From NCBI RefSeq assembly GCF_000473245.1, contig NC_022524.1, positions 1,946,501 to 2,010,500 of the forward strand: 64,000 nt of DNA, read 5' to 3'. The notes under the pieces were generated by a model. It ran no database searches. It had not been told where the DNA came from and saw only the letters and a list, made by a program, of their open reading frames with translations. The stretch comes from Bacillus infantis NRRL B-14911 (GTDB lineage Bacteria > Bacillota > Bacilli > Bacillales > Cytobacillaceae). A program made the position numbers and the translations under genes. This document shows positions 52,264 through 61,281 of this stretch, one piece after another; positions within the stretch are counted from its first letter, which is position 1; every line of letters begins with the position of its first letter.

Positions 52264-52277
52264 TGTTAACGTTAACA
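52264..52277. promoter_or_regulatory. KdgR-type operator, downstream copy
   Basis: TGTTAACGTTAACA again, placed just after the expected transcription start and before the uxaC ribosome binding site. Paired operators at 65 bp suggest cooperative binding or looping. Confidence 0.85.
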
Positions 52278-52297
52278 AATAACGGAGGGTGATTCAT

Positions 52298-53734
52298 ATG
52301 GAAAAGTTTATGGGCGAGAATTTTCTCCTGAAAAATGAAACGGCTGCATTTTTGTATCATGAGGAAGCAAAGGATTTGCCGATCATCGATTACCATTGTC
52401 ACATCAGCCCAAAGGAAATTTATGAAAATAAAAAGTTCAAAAATATTACAGAAGCCTGGCTGTATGGGGACCATTATAAATGGAGAGTAATGCGAGCGAA
52501 TGGGATCAATGAAAAGTACATAACCGGTGATGCAGACGATTATGATAAATTCCTTGCCTGGGCGAGGACAGTGCCGATGACAATAGGAAATCCGCTGTAC
52601 AATTGGACTCACCTGGAGCTTCAGCGCTTTTTTGGCATCTATGACATCTTAAATGAAAAGTCTGCACCAGACATTTGGCATAAGGTCAATAAGCAGCTCG
52701 CAACAGATGATTTCAGAGTACGGGAGATCATCAGGAAATCAAATGTCCGGGTCATCTGCACAACCGACGATCCGGCCGATTCGCTTGAATATCACAAGCT
52801 TCTTTCAAAGGAGGAAGACTTTCCGGTACTGGTCGTACCAGGTTTCAGGCCTGATAAAGGTCTGGAAATCAACCGCCATGGCTACAAAGAATGGATTGAA
52901 CGGCTTGAGGCAGCGAGCGGGATTACGGTTGACAGCTATTCAAGCCTTCTTGAAGCATTGGATTCAAGAGTCCATTTCTTCCACTCCCTCGGCGGCCGGG
53001 TTTCTGACCATGCGCTTGATCAGGTTGTATATGAAGAAGCAGCATTTGAAGAGGTTTCACAAATTTTTGCTAAAAAGCTTTCGGGTGGCACTGTATCCGA
53101 GAAAGAGGAAAAGCAGTATAAAACCTATACGCTTATTCATCTGGGCAAGCTTTATGCCAGCCTGGGATGGGCTATGCAATACCATATGAATGCCCACCGC
53201 AATAATAATACGAAGATGTTCCAGACCCTTGGCCCTGATACTGGCTACGACTCTATTAATGATGACAAGATTGCAAAGCCGCTCGTCAGTCTGCTTGATT
53301 CTTTAGATCAGGCAGGAGGGCTGCCAAAAACGATCCTGTATTCTCTGAATCCGGGTGACAACCATATTCTTGCCAGCATCATCAACAGCTTCCAGGACGG
53401 CAGCATACCGGGGAAAATTCAATTTGGGACTGCCTGGTGGTTCAATGATACGAGGGATGGGATGCTCGATCAGATGAAAGCCTTGGCAAATATGGGGCTC
53501 TTCAGCAGGTTCATCGGAATGCTTACCGATTCAAGAAGCTTCCTTTCATACACCAGGCATGAATATTTCCGCAGGGTTGTCTGCAGTCTGATCGGTGAAT
53601 GGGTCGAAAATGGTGAAATTCCAAATGACAAGGAACTGCTCAGCCGGATTATCAAAGGGATCTCCTATTATAATGCGGAAGAATATTTTCAATTCCAGGA
53701 GGCTGAAAAACAGCACGCAGCTGCTGTTAAATAA
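52298..53734 (+). CDS. uxaC: Glucuronate/galacturonate isomerase
   Basis: A 478-residue uronate isomerase. The metal motif is IDYHCHISP (HxH) near residue 40, followed by family blocks NGINEKYITGDA and RVICTTDDPADS. It converts galacturonate to tagaturonate and glucuronate to fructuronate in the cytoplasm. ATG 52298 is chosen over GTG 52289, as GGAGGG lies right before the GTG and is correctly spaced for the ATG. It is first gene of the eight-gene uronate operon, behind a promoter bracketed by two KdgR-type operators. A short GC-rich hairpin (CCGGC/GCCGG, 53749-53763) separates it from the regulator gene. Confidence 0.95.
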   Translation: MEKFMGENFLLKNETAAFLYHEEAKDLPIIDYHCHISPKEIYENKKFKNITEAWLYGDHYKWRVMRANGINEKYITGDADDYDKFLAWARTVPMTIGNPLYNWTHLELQRFFGIYDILNEKSAPDIWHKVNKQLATDDFRVREIIRKSNVRVICTTDDPADSLEYHKLLSKEEDFPVLVVPGFRPDKGLEINRHGYKEWIERLEAASGITVDSYSSLLEALDSRVHFFHSLGGRVSDHALDQVVYEEAAFEEVSQIFAKKLSGGTVSEKEEKQYKTYTLIHLGKLYASLGWAMQYHMNAHRNNNTKMFQTLGPDTGYDSINDDKIAKPLVSLLDSLDQAGGLPKTILYSLNPGDNHILASIINSFQDGSIPGKIQFGTAWWFNDTRDGMLDQMKALANMGLFSRFIGMLTDSRSFLSYTRHEYFRRVVCSLIGEWVENGEIPNDKELLSRIIKGISYYNAEEYFQFQEAEKQHAAAVK

Positions 53735-53827
53735 GCCGTAATCATGTCCCGGCTTGGAGCCGGCGGGCAGGGCAGGTTATAATAAAAGGATAAATAGCAT
53801 TGATTGGTTAAAAAGGAAGGTTTATAT

Positions 53828-54823
53828 ATGGTAACAATTAAAGATATTGCAAGAATAGCCAATGTATCGCATACAACGGTATCGCGTGCATTAAACAACA
53901 GTCCTATGATCAAAGAGCCGACAAAGAGGAAAATTCTCGAAATTGCTGCCCAGCTTAACTATTCGCCGAATGTAAACGCCAAGAGCCTGGTTATGCAGAA
54001 ATCGCATACAATCGGTCTGTTCCTGACAAGCTTTATAACTGGGACTTCGGCCAGCTTTCTTGCGGATACAATCAAGGGAGTTAACGGAGCTATTTCACAG
54101 GATTATAATCTGTTCATTCGAGGGATCGATGATTATCAGGATTTTACAAGCATCAACAGGCAGCGGTTTGATGGAATCATTCTTATGAGCCAAAGTGTCC
54201 GCGATAATCCTTTTATCTACCATGTGCTGCAAAAGGAGATCCCCCTTATTGTACTGAACAGGGATATAGAAGAAGAAAGTGTATATAATATATGCTCTAA
54301 TGATGCAGAAGGCTCCAAACAGGCAGTGGAATACCTTATTGAAAACGGCCATAGGGATATTGCAATTATTGAAGGAACTTCAAGTTTCAAATCCTCCCAA
54401 ATGCGCAAGGACGGCTATTTGCAGGCATTGATAGATCACGGGATATCCCTGAAAAGCAGTTATGCAGTGAAAGGCAATTATGATATGGAAAGCGGCTTTC
54501 TGGCCATGGAGCAGCTTTTATCCCTTAAGGACCCGCCGACTGCCGTTTTCTGCTCTAATGATGATATGGCGATTGGTGCCATGAACTGTGCATTTGAAAA
54601 AGGTCTGAAAGTGCCTGATGATCTATCTGTTATCGGCTTTGATGATATCGGTTATTCACAATACACGACTCCACCGCTATCCACCGTGAAAAGGCCTGTA
54701 GAGCAAATCAGCCTGCTGGGTGCGAAAAAAATGCTCACTCTTGTTCAAGGAGGGCTTGAGGCGGAAAAAATATTTGTTAACACTGAGCTCATCATTAGAA
54801 GCTCTGTGAAAAGGATTAGCTAG
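53828..54823 (+). CDS. kdgR: LacI-family repressor (KdgR-like)
   Basis: A 331-residue LacI-family protein with an N-terminal helix-turn-helix and hinge (IKDIARIANVSHTTVSRALN, residues 4-23) and a periplasmic-binding-like core for a sugar ligand. Lying inside the uxaC operon, it is the obvious candidate to bind the TGTTAACGTTAACA palindromes at 52199, 52264 and 33877, and so to regulate itself. The inducer in B. subtilis KdgR is 2-keto-3-deoxygluconate; the same is expected here. ATG 53828 lies behind AGGAAGG. An AGCCCG/CGGGCT hairpin (54829-54847) follows it. Confidence 0.88.
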   Translation: MVTIKDIARIANVSHTTVSRALNNSPMIKEPTKRKILEIAAQLNYSPNVNAKSLVMQKSHTIGLFLTSFITGTSASFLADTIKGVNGAISQDYNLFIRGIDDYQDFTSINRQRFDGIILMSQSVRDNPFIYHVLQKEIPLIVLNRDIEEESVYNICSNDAEGSKQAVEYLIENGHRDIAIIEGTSSFKSSQMRKDGYLQALIDHGISLKSSYAVKGNYDMESGFLAMEQLLSLKDPPTAVFCSNDDMAIGAMNCAFEKGLKVPDDLSVIGFDDIGYSQYTTPPLSTVKRPVEQISLLGAKKMLTLVQGGLEAEKIFVNTELIIRSSVKRIS

Positions 54824-54856
54824 CACAGCCCGAAGCCAGCGGGCTCCTGGTAAAAA

Positions 54857-54870
54857 TGTTAACGTGTGCA
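54857..54870. promoter_or_regulatory. KdgR-type half operator before uxaB
   Basis: TGTTAACGTGTGCA keeps the exact left half TGTTAACG and the last two bases. It is 26 bp upstream of uxaB and could be a secondary or internal control point. Confidence 0.5.
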
Positions 54871-54895
54871 TGATTGAATATAAGGGAGGAAGGAT

Positions 54896-56359
54896 ATGGA
54901 GCGCCTAAGCAGTAAAACACATGCCAAAAGGATATTCCCTGAAAGAATCCTTCAATTTGGCGAAGGGAACTTTTTAAGGGGTTTCGCAGACTGGCAGATT
55001 CAAATTTTAAATGAGAAAAAAGGGTTCAATGGAAGTTGCGTTGTCGTACAGCCCCGAGGGTCCAGTAAAATTGAACGGCTTAACCGGCAGGATGGGCTGT
55101 ACACCCTTTATCTTGAAGGGCTGAAGGAAGGGATCCCTGTAAAGGAACATATGGTGATCGATTCAATCAGCAGGGGAATCAATCTTCAAACAGATTATGA
55201 GGAATTTATCAGGCTTGCCGGACAGAAGGAGCTCAGATTCATCATCAGCAATGCAACCGAGGCTGGAATGGTCTTTGATCCCGATGACAGGCTGGAAGAC
55301 CGTCCGCAGAAGGGGTTTACCGGAAAGCTGGCAGGTTTTTTATACCATCGTTACCTGGCCTTTAAGGGCGATGAAAAATATGGTTGCATCATCCTTCCGT
55401 GTGAATTGGTTGAAGAAAATGGCGGAAAATTGAAGGGAATTATTCTCCAATACGCAGATTCATGGAATCTTAGCGAGGATTTCAAATGCTGGATTGATCA
55501 TGCCAATGTGTTCTGCTCAACACTGGTGGACCGGATTGTCCCGGGTTTTCCGAAGGATAGCCTGGAGGAGAAAACAGAAGAGCTTGGTTATGAAGACGAA
55601 CTCCTTGTAACAGGGGAGCATTATCATCTCTGGGCTATAGAGGGGCCGTCCTGGCTAAAAGATGAGCTGCCTGCTGAAGGGACTGGACTGAATCTTGTCA
55701 TCACTGATGACATCACTCCTTTTCGTACAAGGAAAGTAAGGATATTAAACGGTGCTCATACGGCAATGACGCCCCTGGCACTCCTTTCCGGGCTTGAAAC
55801 AGTTGAAGAATCTGTGAAACATCCTGAGGTGGGGCTTTTTATAAAAAAGCTGATCGAAGAGGAAATCCTTCCGGCACTTGATGGGGACAGAAAAGAGCTG
55901 GAGCAGTATGCAGAAGAGGTAATGAACCGTTTTGCCAACCCTTATATCAAGCATTACCTAAAGAGCATTTCCTTGAATTCAGTGTCGAAATTTTCTGCCA
56001 GAAATCTGCCGGCTCTGCTTGATTATATAAAAGAAGAAGGAAAACTGCCGGCAAAAATCGTCTTTTCCTTATGCTGCCTATTGTATCTATACAAGAAAAT
56101 GGATGTGGAAGACAGCAGTACGGTACTCGAAATCCTTCTATCGGAGTGGAAAAGCTTTGAGAAAAAGCAGATTGGGATAGAGCAGCTGTCCGCTAACCTT
56201 TTGAAAGAACAAAAGCTTTTGGGCAGGGATCTCACCGGGATTGCAGGCCTTAAGGAAGCAGTGGCTGGATATCTCAGGGAAATAGAAGAAACAGGCATTG
56301 AGAAAGCGCTTCAGCGCGTAATTGACAAGCCTGTCCTGGCTAGGGGGGAACTAGAATGA
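54896..56359 (+). CDS. uxaB: Tagaturonate reductase (altronate oxidoreductase)
   Basis: A 487-residue member of the mannitol dehydrogenase superfamily (polyol-specific long-chain type). The N-terminal motif is QFGEGNFLRGFADWQ, a GxGxF-like NAD site, and the C-terminal domain has the catalytic block KVRILNGAHTAMTPLALL with the essential Lys and His. It reduces tagaturonate to altronate with NADH. AAGGAGGAAGG precedes ATG 54896, and the 3' end overlaps uxaA by ATGA (56356-56359). UxaB is preferred to fructuronate reductase UxuB because uxaA follows. Length is as expected. Confidence 0.93.
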   Translation: MERLSSKTHAKRIFPERILQFGEGNFLRGFADWQIQILNEKKGFNGSCVVVQPRGSSKIERLNRQDGLYTLYLEGLKEGIPVKEHMVIDSISRGINLQTDYEEFIRLAGQKELRFIISNATEAGMVFDPDDRLEDRPQKGFTGKLAGFLYHRYLAFKGDEKYGCIILPCELVEENGGKLKGIILQYADSWNLSEDFKCWIDHANVFCSTLVDRIVPGFPKDSLEEKTEELGYEDELLVTGEHYHLWAIEGPSWLKDELPAEGTGLNLVITDDITPFRTRKVRILNGAHTAMTPLALLSGLETVEESVKHPEVGLFIKKLIEEEILPALDGDRKELEQYAEEVMNRFANPYIKHYLKSISLNSVSKFSARNLPALLDYIKEEGKLPAKIVFSLCCLLYLYKKMDVEDSSTVLEILLSEWKSFEKKQIGIEQLSANLLKEQKLLGRDLTGIAGLKEAVAGYLREIEETGIEKALQRVIDKPVLARGELE

Positions 56360-57849
56360 GAGATTTTCTTAAAATCAATCCGGCAGACAATATTATTCTC
56401 GCACTAAAAGATCTGAAAGCTGGCGCTGAATTAACAGTGGATGGCCAATCCATCATTTTGCGCGAGGATATCCTCCGCGGGCACAAAATTGCAGCAGCCG
56501 GGATTAATGAGAATGAAAATATCGTAAAGTACGGCTATCCGATCGGGCATGCAACAGCAGTCATCCTTCCGGGAGAGCTTGTCCATACTCATAATACGAA
56601 AACGAATCTATCTGGCCAGGAGGAATATAGCTATTCTCCGGCTTTTACAGATAGCCCTTTCCGTAATGAGCAAAGAACCTTCAAGGGCTACCGGCGCAAA
56701 AACGGCAAAGCCGGTATCCGCAATGAATTGTGGATTGTCCCGACGGTCGGCTGTGTGAATGGAATTGCTGAAAAAATCATCAGCCGCTTTGAAAAGCATA
56801 CCGGCGGCCAAAATCCATTTGATCAAGCCCTGGTTCTTAAGCACAGCTATGGCTGCTCCCAGCTGGGGGATGATCATGAAAATACGAAGCAAATCCTTCT
56901 TGATGCGGTCCATCACCCCAATGCAGGCGGCGTGCTCGTTTTAGGTCTTGGCTGTGAGAACAATGAGATGGAGGAATTCAGGAAATCTCTGGGAACAGTG
57001 GATGAAAGCCGGGTTAAATTCCTCGTATCCCAGGAAGTTTCAGATGAGATTGAAGCTGGATTTCACCTTGTGAAAGAAATCTATGAAGCAGCCAAGGATG
57101 ATAAAAGAGAGGATGTTCCGCTCTCTGAATTGAACATCGGCCTGAAGTGCGGGGGATCTGACGGGTTCTCGGGCATAACCGCAAACCCTCTGCTCGGCCG
57201 CTTTTCTGATTATCTGATCGCCCAGGGCGGTACGACCGTATTGACTGAAGTGCCGGAAATGTTTGGTGCAGAGACCATCCTTATGGAAAGGGCGGAAAAC
57301 GAAGAGGTTTTTGAAAAGGTGGTCAGCCTGATCAATGATTTTAAAGGCTATTTCCTTGAACATAAGCAGCCTGTCTATGAGAATCCATCACCAGGCAATA
57401 AAGCGGGAGGGATCACCACTCTTGAGGATAAGTCTCTTGGCTGCACCCAGAAAGCCGGAACCTCCAAGGTGGTTGATGTCCTGCCATACGGCGGTACTCT
57501 CCGTAAAAAAGGGCTGAACCTTCTCAGCGCGCCAGGGAATGATCTGATTGCTTCCACTGCACTGGCCGCAGCAGGCTGCCATATTGTCCTGTTCACGACA
57601 GGCAGGGGAACCCCGTTCGGAACTTTTGTACCGACGATGAAAATCTCGACCAATACCCAGCTTTATGAAACAAAGCCCCATTGGATCGATTTCAATGCAG
57701 GCACACTCCTTGAAGAAGAAATTTCCGCAGATGAGGTACTGCAGCAGTTCACAAACTATATCATCAGTGTGGCAAGCGGGGAATTGGTCAATAACGAGAA
57801 AAACGATTTCAGGGAAATTTCGATTTTTAAGAGCGGAGTCACTTTATAG
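56356..57849 (+). CDS. uxaA: Altronate dehydratase
   Basis: A 497-residue fusion of the small N-terminal SAF domain (about 1-95, with GELVHTHNT) and the large UxaA/GarD-type catalytic domain. Family motifs include KAGIRNELWIVPTVGCVNGIA, NSCGCS-like HSYGCSQLGDD and LKCGGSDGFSGITANP (positions 270-290), with conserved Cys and His likely binding iron. It dehydrates altronate to 2-keto-3-deoxygluconate. It overlaps uxaB by 4 bp and has 38 bp before kdgA. In this organism both domains are one polypeptide, as usual for UxaA. Confidence 0.94.
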   Translation: MRDFLKINPADNIILALKDLKAGAELTVDGQSIILREDILRGHKIAAAGINENENIVKYGYPIGHATAVILPGELVHTHNTKTNLSGQEEYSYSPAFTDSPFRNEQRTFKGYRRKNGKAGIRNELWIVPTVGCVNGIAEKIISRFEKHTGGQNPFDQALVLKHSYGCSQLGDDHENTKQILLDAVHHPNAGGVLVLGLGCENNEMEEFRKSLGTVDESRVKFLVSQEVSDEIEAGFHLVKEIYEAAKDDKREDVPLSELNIGLKCGGSDGFSGITANPLLGRFSDYLIAQGGTTVLTEVPEMFGAETILMERAENEEVFEKVVSLINDFKGYFLEHKQPVYENPSPGNKAGGITTLEDKSLGCTQKAGTSKVVDVLPYGGTLRKKGLNLLSAPGNDLIASTALAAAGCHIVLFTTGRGTPFGTFVPTMKISTNTQLYETKPHWIDFNAGTLLEEEISADEVLQQFTNYIISVASGELVNNEKNDFREISIFKSGVTL

Positions 57850-57887
57850 GCGGGACATGCAGATCAATTTCTGCCGGGGAGGCAATT

Positions 57888-58544
57888 ATGAAGAAGCTGA
57901 ACATATTGAATCGATTGATTGATTCCGGAGTGGTAGCGGTTGTCAGGGCCGACTCAAGGGAAGAGGCCGTTAAAATCTCAGAAGCCTGTGTAAAGGGTGG
58001 AATTGCCGGGATTGAAATCACTTTTACCATTGATGGAGCTGAAGCTGTTTTAAAGGAATTGTCGGGATATTTTGCAGATGACTCGCGTGCCGTTCTGGGG
58101 GCCGGAACTGTCCTGGATGCGGCGACAGCGAGGATTGCCATTCTCGCCGGCGCTGAATTCATCGTCAGTCCTGCCTTTGACAGAGAGACTGCTAAACTGT
58201 GCAACCTTTATCAGGTGCCCTATATGCCCGGCTGCATGACGATCACAGAAATGAAGGAAGCGCTGGAATACGGGGCAGATATTATCAAGCTATTCCCTGG
58301 CAATGCCTTTGGGCCGGACTTCATTAAAGCGGTCAAGTCACCGCTTCCTCAGGCTAATATCATGCCGACCGGTGGAGTCAGCCTGGAAAATGCGGGGGAA
58401 TGGATCAGAAACGGCTGTGTGGCAGTAGGGGTTGGCGGGAACCTGGCGGCGCCTGCCAAAACAGGAAACTATGAAAAAATTACCGAAATGTCTGCAGAAT
58501 ATATAAAAATTGTCAAAGAAGCAAGGAAAGAGGGGCTGCAATGA
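57888..58544 (+). CDS. kdgA: 2-Keto-3-deoxy-6-phosphogluconate aldolase
   Basis: A 218-residue class I aldolase. The Schiff-base Lys is in DIIKLFPGNAFG, the catalytic Glu in GIEITFTIDGAE, and the phosphate-binding loop is MPTGGVSLENAG. It splits KDPG into pyruvate and glyceraldehyde 3-phosphate, the last step of the uronate route. AGGCAATT/GGGGAGG precedes the ATG. It overlaps the kinase gene by 4 bp, so the two steps KDG to KDPG to triose are translationally coupled. Activity on 4-hydroxy-2-oxoglutarate is possible, as in other members. Confidence 0.94.
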   Translation: MKKLNILNRLIDSGVVAVVRADSREEAVKISEACVKGGIAGIEITFTIDGAEAVLKELSGYFADDSRAVLGAGTVLDAATARIAILAGAEFIVSPAFDRETAKLCNLYQVPYMPGCMTITEMKEALEYGADIIKLFPGNAFGPDFIKAVKSPLPQANIMPTGGVSLENAGEWIRNGCVAVGVGGNLAAPAKTGNYEKITEMSAEYIKIVKEARKEGLQ

Positions 58545-59554
58545 TGAAGATTGTTACGCTGGGAGAGATTATGCTGCGATTTTCAACAGAAGATGGCGTA
58601 AGGCTTTCCCAGGCAGCAGGTCTTACCGTCCACTATGGCGGTGCAGAAGCCAATGTGGCCGTCTCTATGGCCAACTTTGGCTATGAATCATTTTTTGCAG
58701 GCAAGGTGCCTGACAATCCTCTAGGCCAAGGGGCAGAAAGGCATTTAAAAGCAAATGGCGTCCGGACAGACTTCCTTTTAAAAGGCGGAGACCGCCTCGG
58801 CACCTACTATTTGGAATCAGGGACAGGGGAACGAAGCGCCAAGGTCACCTATGACCGCAAGCATTCGAGCTTCTCAGAACTGGTGCCTGAAGAAGTAGAC
58901 TTGGACGGCATGCTGCGCGAAGCTACACTTTTTCATGTAAGCGGAATCACACTTGCCCTATCTCCTGAGCTCAGGGAGCTTGCACTCCTCGCTTTCAAGA
59001 AAGCTAAGGAATATGGAGTGCTGACAAGCCTTGACTTCAATTACCGCGGAAAGCTCTGGAGCCAGTCAGAAGCCGGGGAAGCCTTAAAGAAACTGCTTCC
59101 ATATGCAGACATCTGTTCATGCGGGGAATTGGACAGCATCCATCTCTTGGGGATGGAACCTGCAGATAGCTCTCTTTCACAAACGGAAAGGGTGCAAACC
59201 TATTATCGTAAACTGGCTGCTTCATATCCCGGCATCCGGTATATCTGCTCTACCTTCCGGAAAATCAAATCAGCCACAAGCAATACGCTTCAGGGTAATC
59301 TGTACACTGGAAGCCGGCTTTTTCAGTCTAAAGTCCACCATATAGAGCCTATCGTGGACAGGGTTGGCGGAGGAGATGCCTTTATGGCCGGGATTCTTGC
59401 TGGTGTGCTGGAAGGGTGGGATTCTCAGATGACGGCAGATTTCGCAACAGCGGCTTCAGCCCTTAAACACACAGTCCATGGAGACAGCAATTCATTTACA
59501 AAGGAAGAAGTGTTAGCTTTGGCGGGAAGTGAACCAGGAAAAATACTCCGCTGA
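58541..59554 (+). CDS. kdgK: 2-Keto-3-deoxygluconate kinase (PfkB family)
   Basis: A 337-residue ribokinase-type enzyme with LGEIMLRFS at the N-terminus and the catalytic motif RVGGGDAFMAGIL with the Asp base. It phosphorylates 2-keto-3-deoxygluconate at O6 with ATP. It starts with two adjacent ATGs (58541 and 58544) and overlaps kdgA. Compared with the PfkB fragment at the left edge of the window (GAGDS), this one has GGGDA, the usual KdgK variant. It is 28 bp before kduI. Confidence 0.93.
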   Translation: MMKIVTLGEIMLRFSTEDGVRLSQAAGLTVHYGGAEANVAVSMANFGYESFFAGKVPDNPLGQGAERHLKANGVRTDFLLKGGDRLGTYYLESGTGERSAKVTYDRKHSSFSELVPEEVDLDGMLREATLFHVSGITLALSPELRELALLAFKKAKEYGVLTSLDFNYRGKLWSQSEAGEALKKLLPYADICSCGELDSIHLLGMEPADSSLSQTERVQTYYRKLAASYPGIRYICSTFRKIKSATSNTLQGNLYTGSRLFQSKVHHIEPIVDRVGGGDAFMAGILAGVLEGWDSQMTADFATAASALKHTVHGDSNSFTKEEVLALAGSEPGKILR

Positions 59555-59582
59555 AAATAATGATTGAAAAGGAGAATGCACA

Positions 59583-60413
59583 ATGGAAACACGCTATGCG
59601 ATTCATCCCGAGGATATGAAAAAGTATACGACCGATGATTTAAGAAGAGAGTTCCTGGTGGAAACACTGTTTGAATCAGGGCAGGTCCGCCTGACATATA
59701 CACATAATGACCGGATGATCTTTGGCGGTGTTACACCTTCCGAGAATGAACTGACCATCAAGCTTGACAAGGAATTGGGCGTCGATTATTTCCTGGAGCG
59801 GCGTGAGCTCGGCATCATCAATATTGGCGGGGACGGCACGGTCATCCTTGATGGCACAGAATATGATATGCGGGCCAGGGACGGATTATATGTTGGAAAA
59901 GGGACCAGGGAAGTGCTTTTCCGTTCCAAAAATGCCGCACAGCCAGCCAAATTCTATATCAACTCCACCCCTGCCCATCACCAGTATCCGACGGTCAAAA
60001 TTGATATCAATGAAATCAAGCCGCTGGAAATGGGTGGGCCGGGCACCTTGAATGAGCGGAAAATCTATCAGTATGTCCATCCAAATGTCTGTGAGAGCTG
60101 CCAGCTGCAGATGGGCTTAACGATGCTGTCTGCGGGAAGCGTCTGGAATACGATGCCGTGCCATACCCATGAGCGGAGAATGGAGGTATATCTCTATTTC
60201 GATATGGAGGAAGATACCCGTGTGTTCCACTTCATGGGAAGGCCTGATGAAACAAGGCATCTTGTTATGAAGAACGAACAGGCTGCCATCTCCCCGAGCT
60301 GGTCCATCCATACCGGCACGGCAACAAGCAATTATACCTTCATCTGGGGAATGTGCGGAGAGAATATCACTTATACCGATATGGACCATGTCAAAATGGA
60401 AGAATTGCGATAA
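59583..60413 (+). CDS. kduI: 5-Keto-4-deoxyuronate isomerase (4-deoxy-L-threo-5-hexosulose-uronate ketol-isomerase)
   Basis: A 276-residue cupin-fold isomerase. The zinc site is in NTMPCHTHERRMEVYLYFD (two His and Glu), with a further His near IHTGTATSNY. It converts 4-deoxy-5-ketouronate, the product of GH105 or lyase action on pectin fragments, to 2,5-diketo-3-deoxygluconate. The ribosome binding site AAAAGGAG is good. With kduD it forms the branch that handles unsaturated uronates. Length and ends match KduI well. Confidence 0.95.
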   Translation: METRYAIHPEDMKKYTTDDLRREFLVETLFESGQVRLTYTHNDRMIFGGVTPSENELTIKLDKELGVDYFLERRELGIINIGGDGTVILDGTEYDMRARDGLYVGKGTREVLFRSKNAAQPAKFYINSTPAHHQYPTVKIDINEIKPLEMGGPGTLNERKIYQYVHPNVCESCQLQMGLTMLSAGSVWNTMPCHTHERRMEVYLYFDMEEDTRVFHFMGRPDETRHLVMKNEQAAISPSWSIHTGTATSNYTFIWGMCGENITYTDMDHVKMEELR

Positions 60414-60440
60414 GAGACTGATAGAAACGGAGGATTTCGT

Positions 60441-61223
60441 ATGACAGAGGCACTAAGTTCTTTTTCAATGGATATGTTCAGCCTTGCCGGCAAGACTGCA
60501 ATCGTAACAGGCGGAAACAAAGGCCTTGGCCAGGCATATGCGGCAGCGCTTGCCAAGGCAGGGGCCGACCTGTTTGTCATTTCCAGAAGCGGCGATTGGC
60601 AGGAAACTGAAAAATTAATAGAAGAAACAGGGCAGAAGGCGGTATTCTTCCAGGCAGACCTTAGCAATCGAACAAAGATTAAAGAAGCAGTAGACGCCTG
60701 TCTGAATGAATACGGAAAAATTGATATCCTTGTCAATAATGCAGGTACGATCCGCCGTGCCCCGCTTCTTGAGTATAAAGAAGAAGACTGGGATGCTGTA
60801 TTGGAAGTTAATTTGAATTCACTTTATCTGCTCAGCCAGGAGGCAGCAAAAGTAATGGCTGAACAGAAATCCGGGAAAATCATTAATATTGCGAGCATGC
60901 TGTCTTTCCAGGGAGGAAAATTCGTCCCTTCCTATACGGCAAGCAAGCATGCAGTGGCAGGTCTGACAAAGGCGTTTGCAAATGAGCTGGCAGAATCCAA
61001 TATCCAGGTAAACGCGATTGCACCTGGCTATATTGCGACAGATAATACAGCTGCAATCAGGTCTGATGAAAAGAGGAATGCAGAAATTCTTTCACGGATT
61101 CCTGCAGGGAAATGGGGGCAGGCTGCCGACCTGATGGGGGCCGTTGTGTTCCTGGCAAGTGACGCTTCCAGCTATATGAACGGACATCTTTTAGCGGTGG
61201 ATGGAGGCTGGCTCGTACGATAA
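60441..61223 (+). CDS. kduD: 2-Keto-3-deoxygluconate dehydrogenase (KduD), SDR family
   Basis: A 260-residue classical SDR with the NAD motif VTGGNKGLGQAYA, NNAGT, and active-site Ser-Tyr-Lys, the Tyr and Lys in YTASKHA. It reduces 2,5-diketo-3-deoxygluconate to 2-keto-3-deoxygluconate, which enters the kdgK-kdgA steps. It lies 27 bp after kduI, and a terminator-like hairpin follows at 61234, so it may be the last gene of the main transcript. KduD is more likely than a general SDR because of the kduI partnership. Confidence 0.93.
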   Translation: MTEALSSFSMDMFSLAGKTAIVTGGNKGLGQAYAAALAKAGADLFVISRSGDWQETEKLIEETGQKAVFFQADLSNRTKIKEAVDACLNEYGKIDILVNNAGTIRRAPLLEYKEEDWDAVLEVNLNSLYLLSQEAAKVMAEQKSGKIINIASMLSFQGGKFVPSYTASKHAVAGLTKAFANELAESNIQVNAIAPGYIATDNTAAIRSDEKRNAEILSRIPAGKWGQAADLMGAVVFLASDASSYMNGHLLAVDGGWLVR

Positions 61224-61233
61224 GAGAATATAT

Positions 61234-61266
61234 GAAAGAAGCCGTACAAGAGTGCGGCTTTCTTAT
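61234..61266 (+). terminator. Terminator or attenuator of the uxaC operon
   Basis: AAGAAGCCG pairs with CGGCTTTCTT (one bulge) across a loop, followed by ATT. The weak T-run may allow some read-through into the gene at 61282. Confidence 0.65.
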
Positions 61267-61281
61267 TAGGAGGAGACTAAG

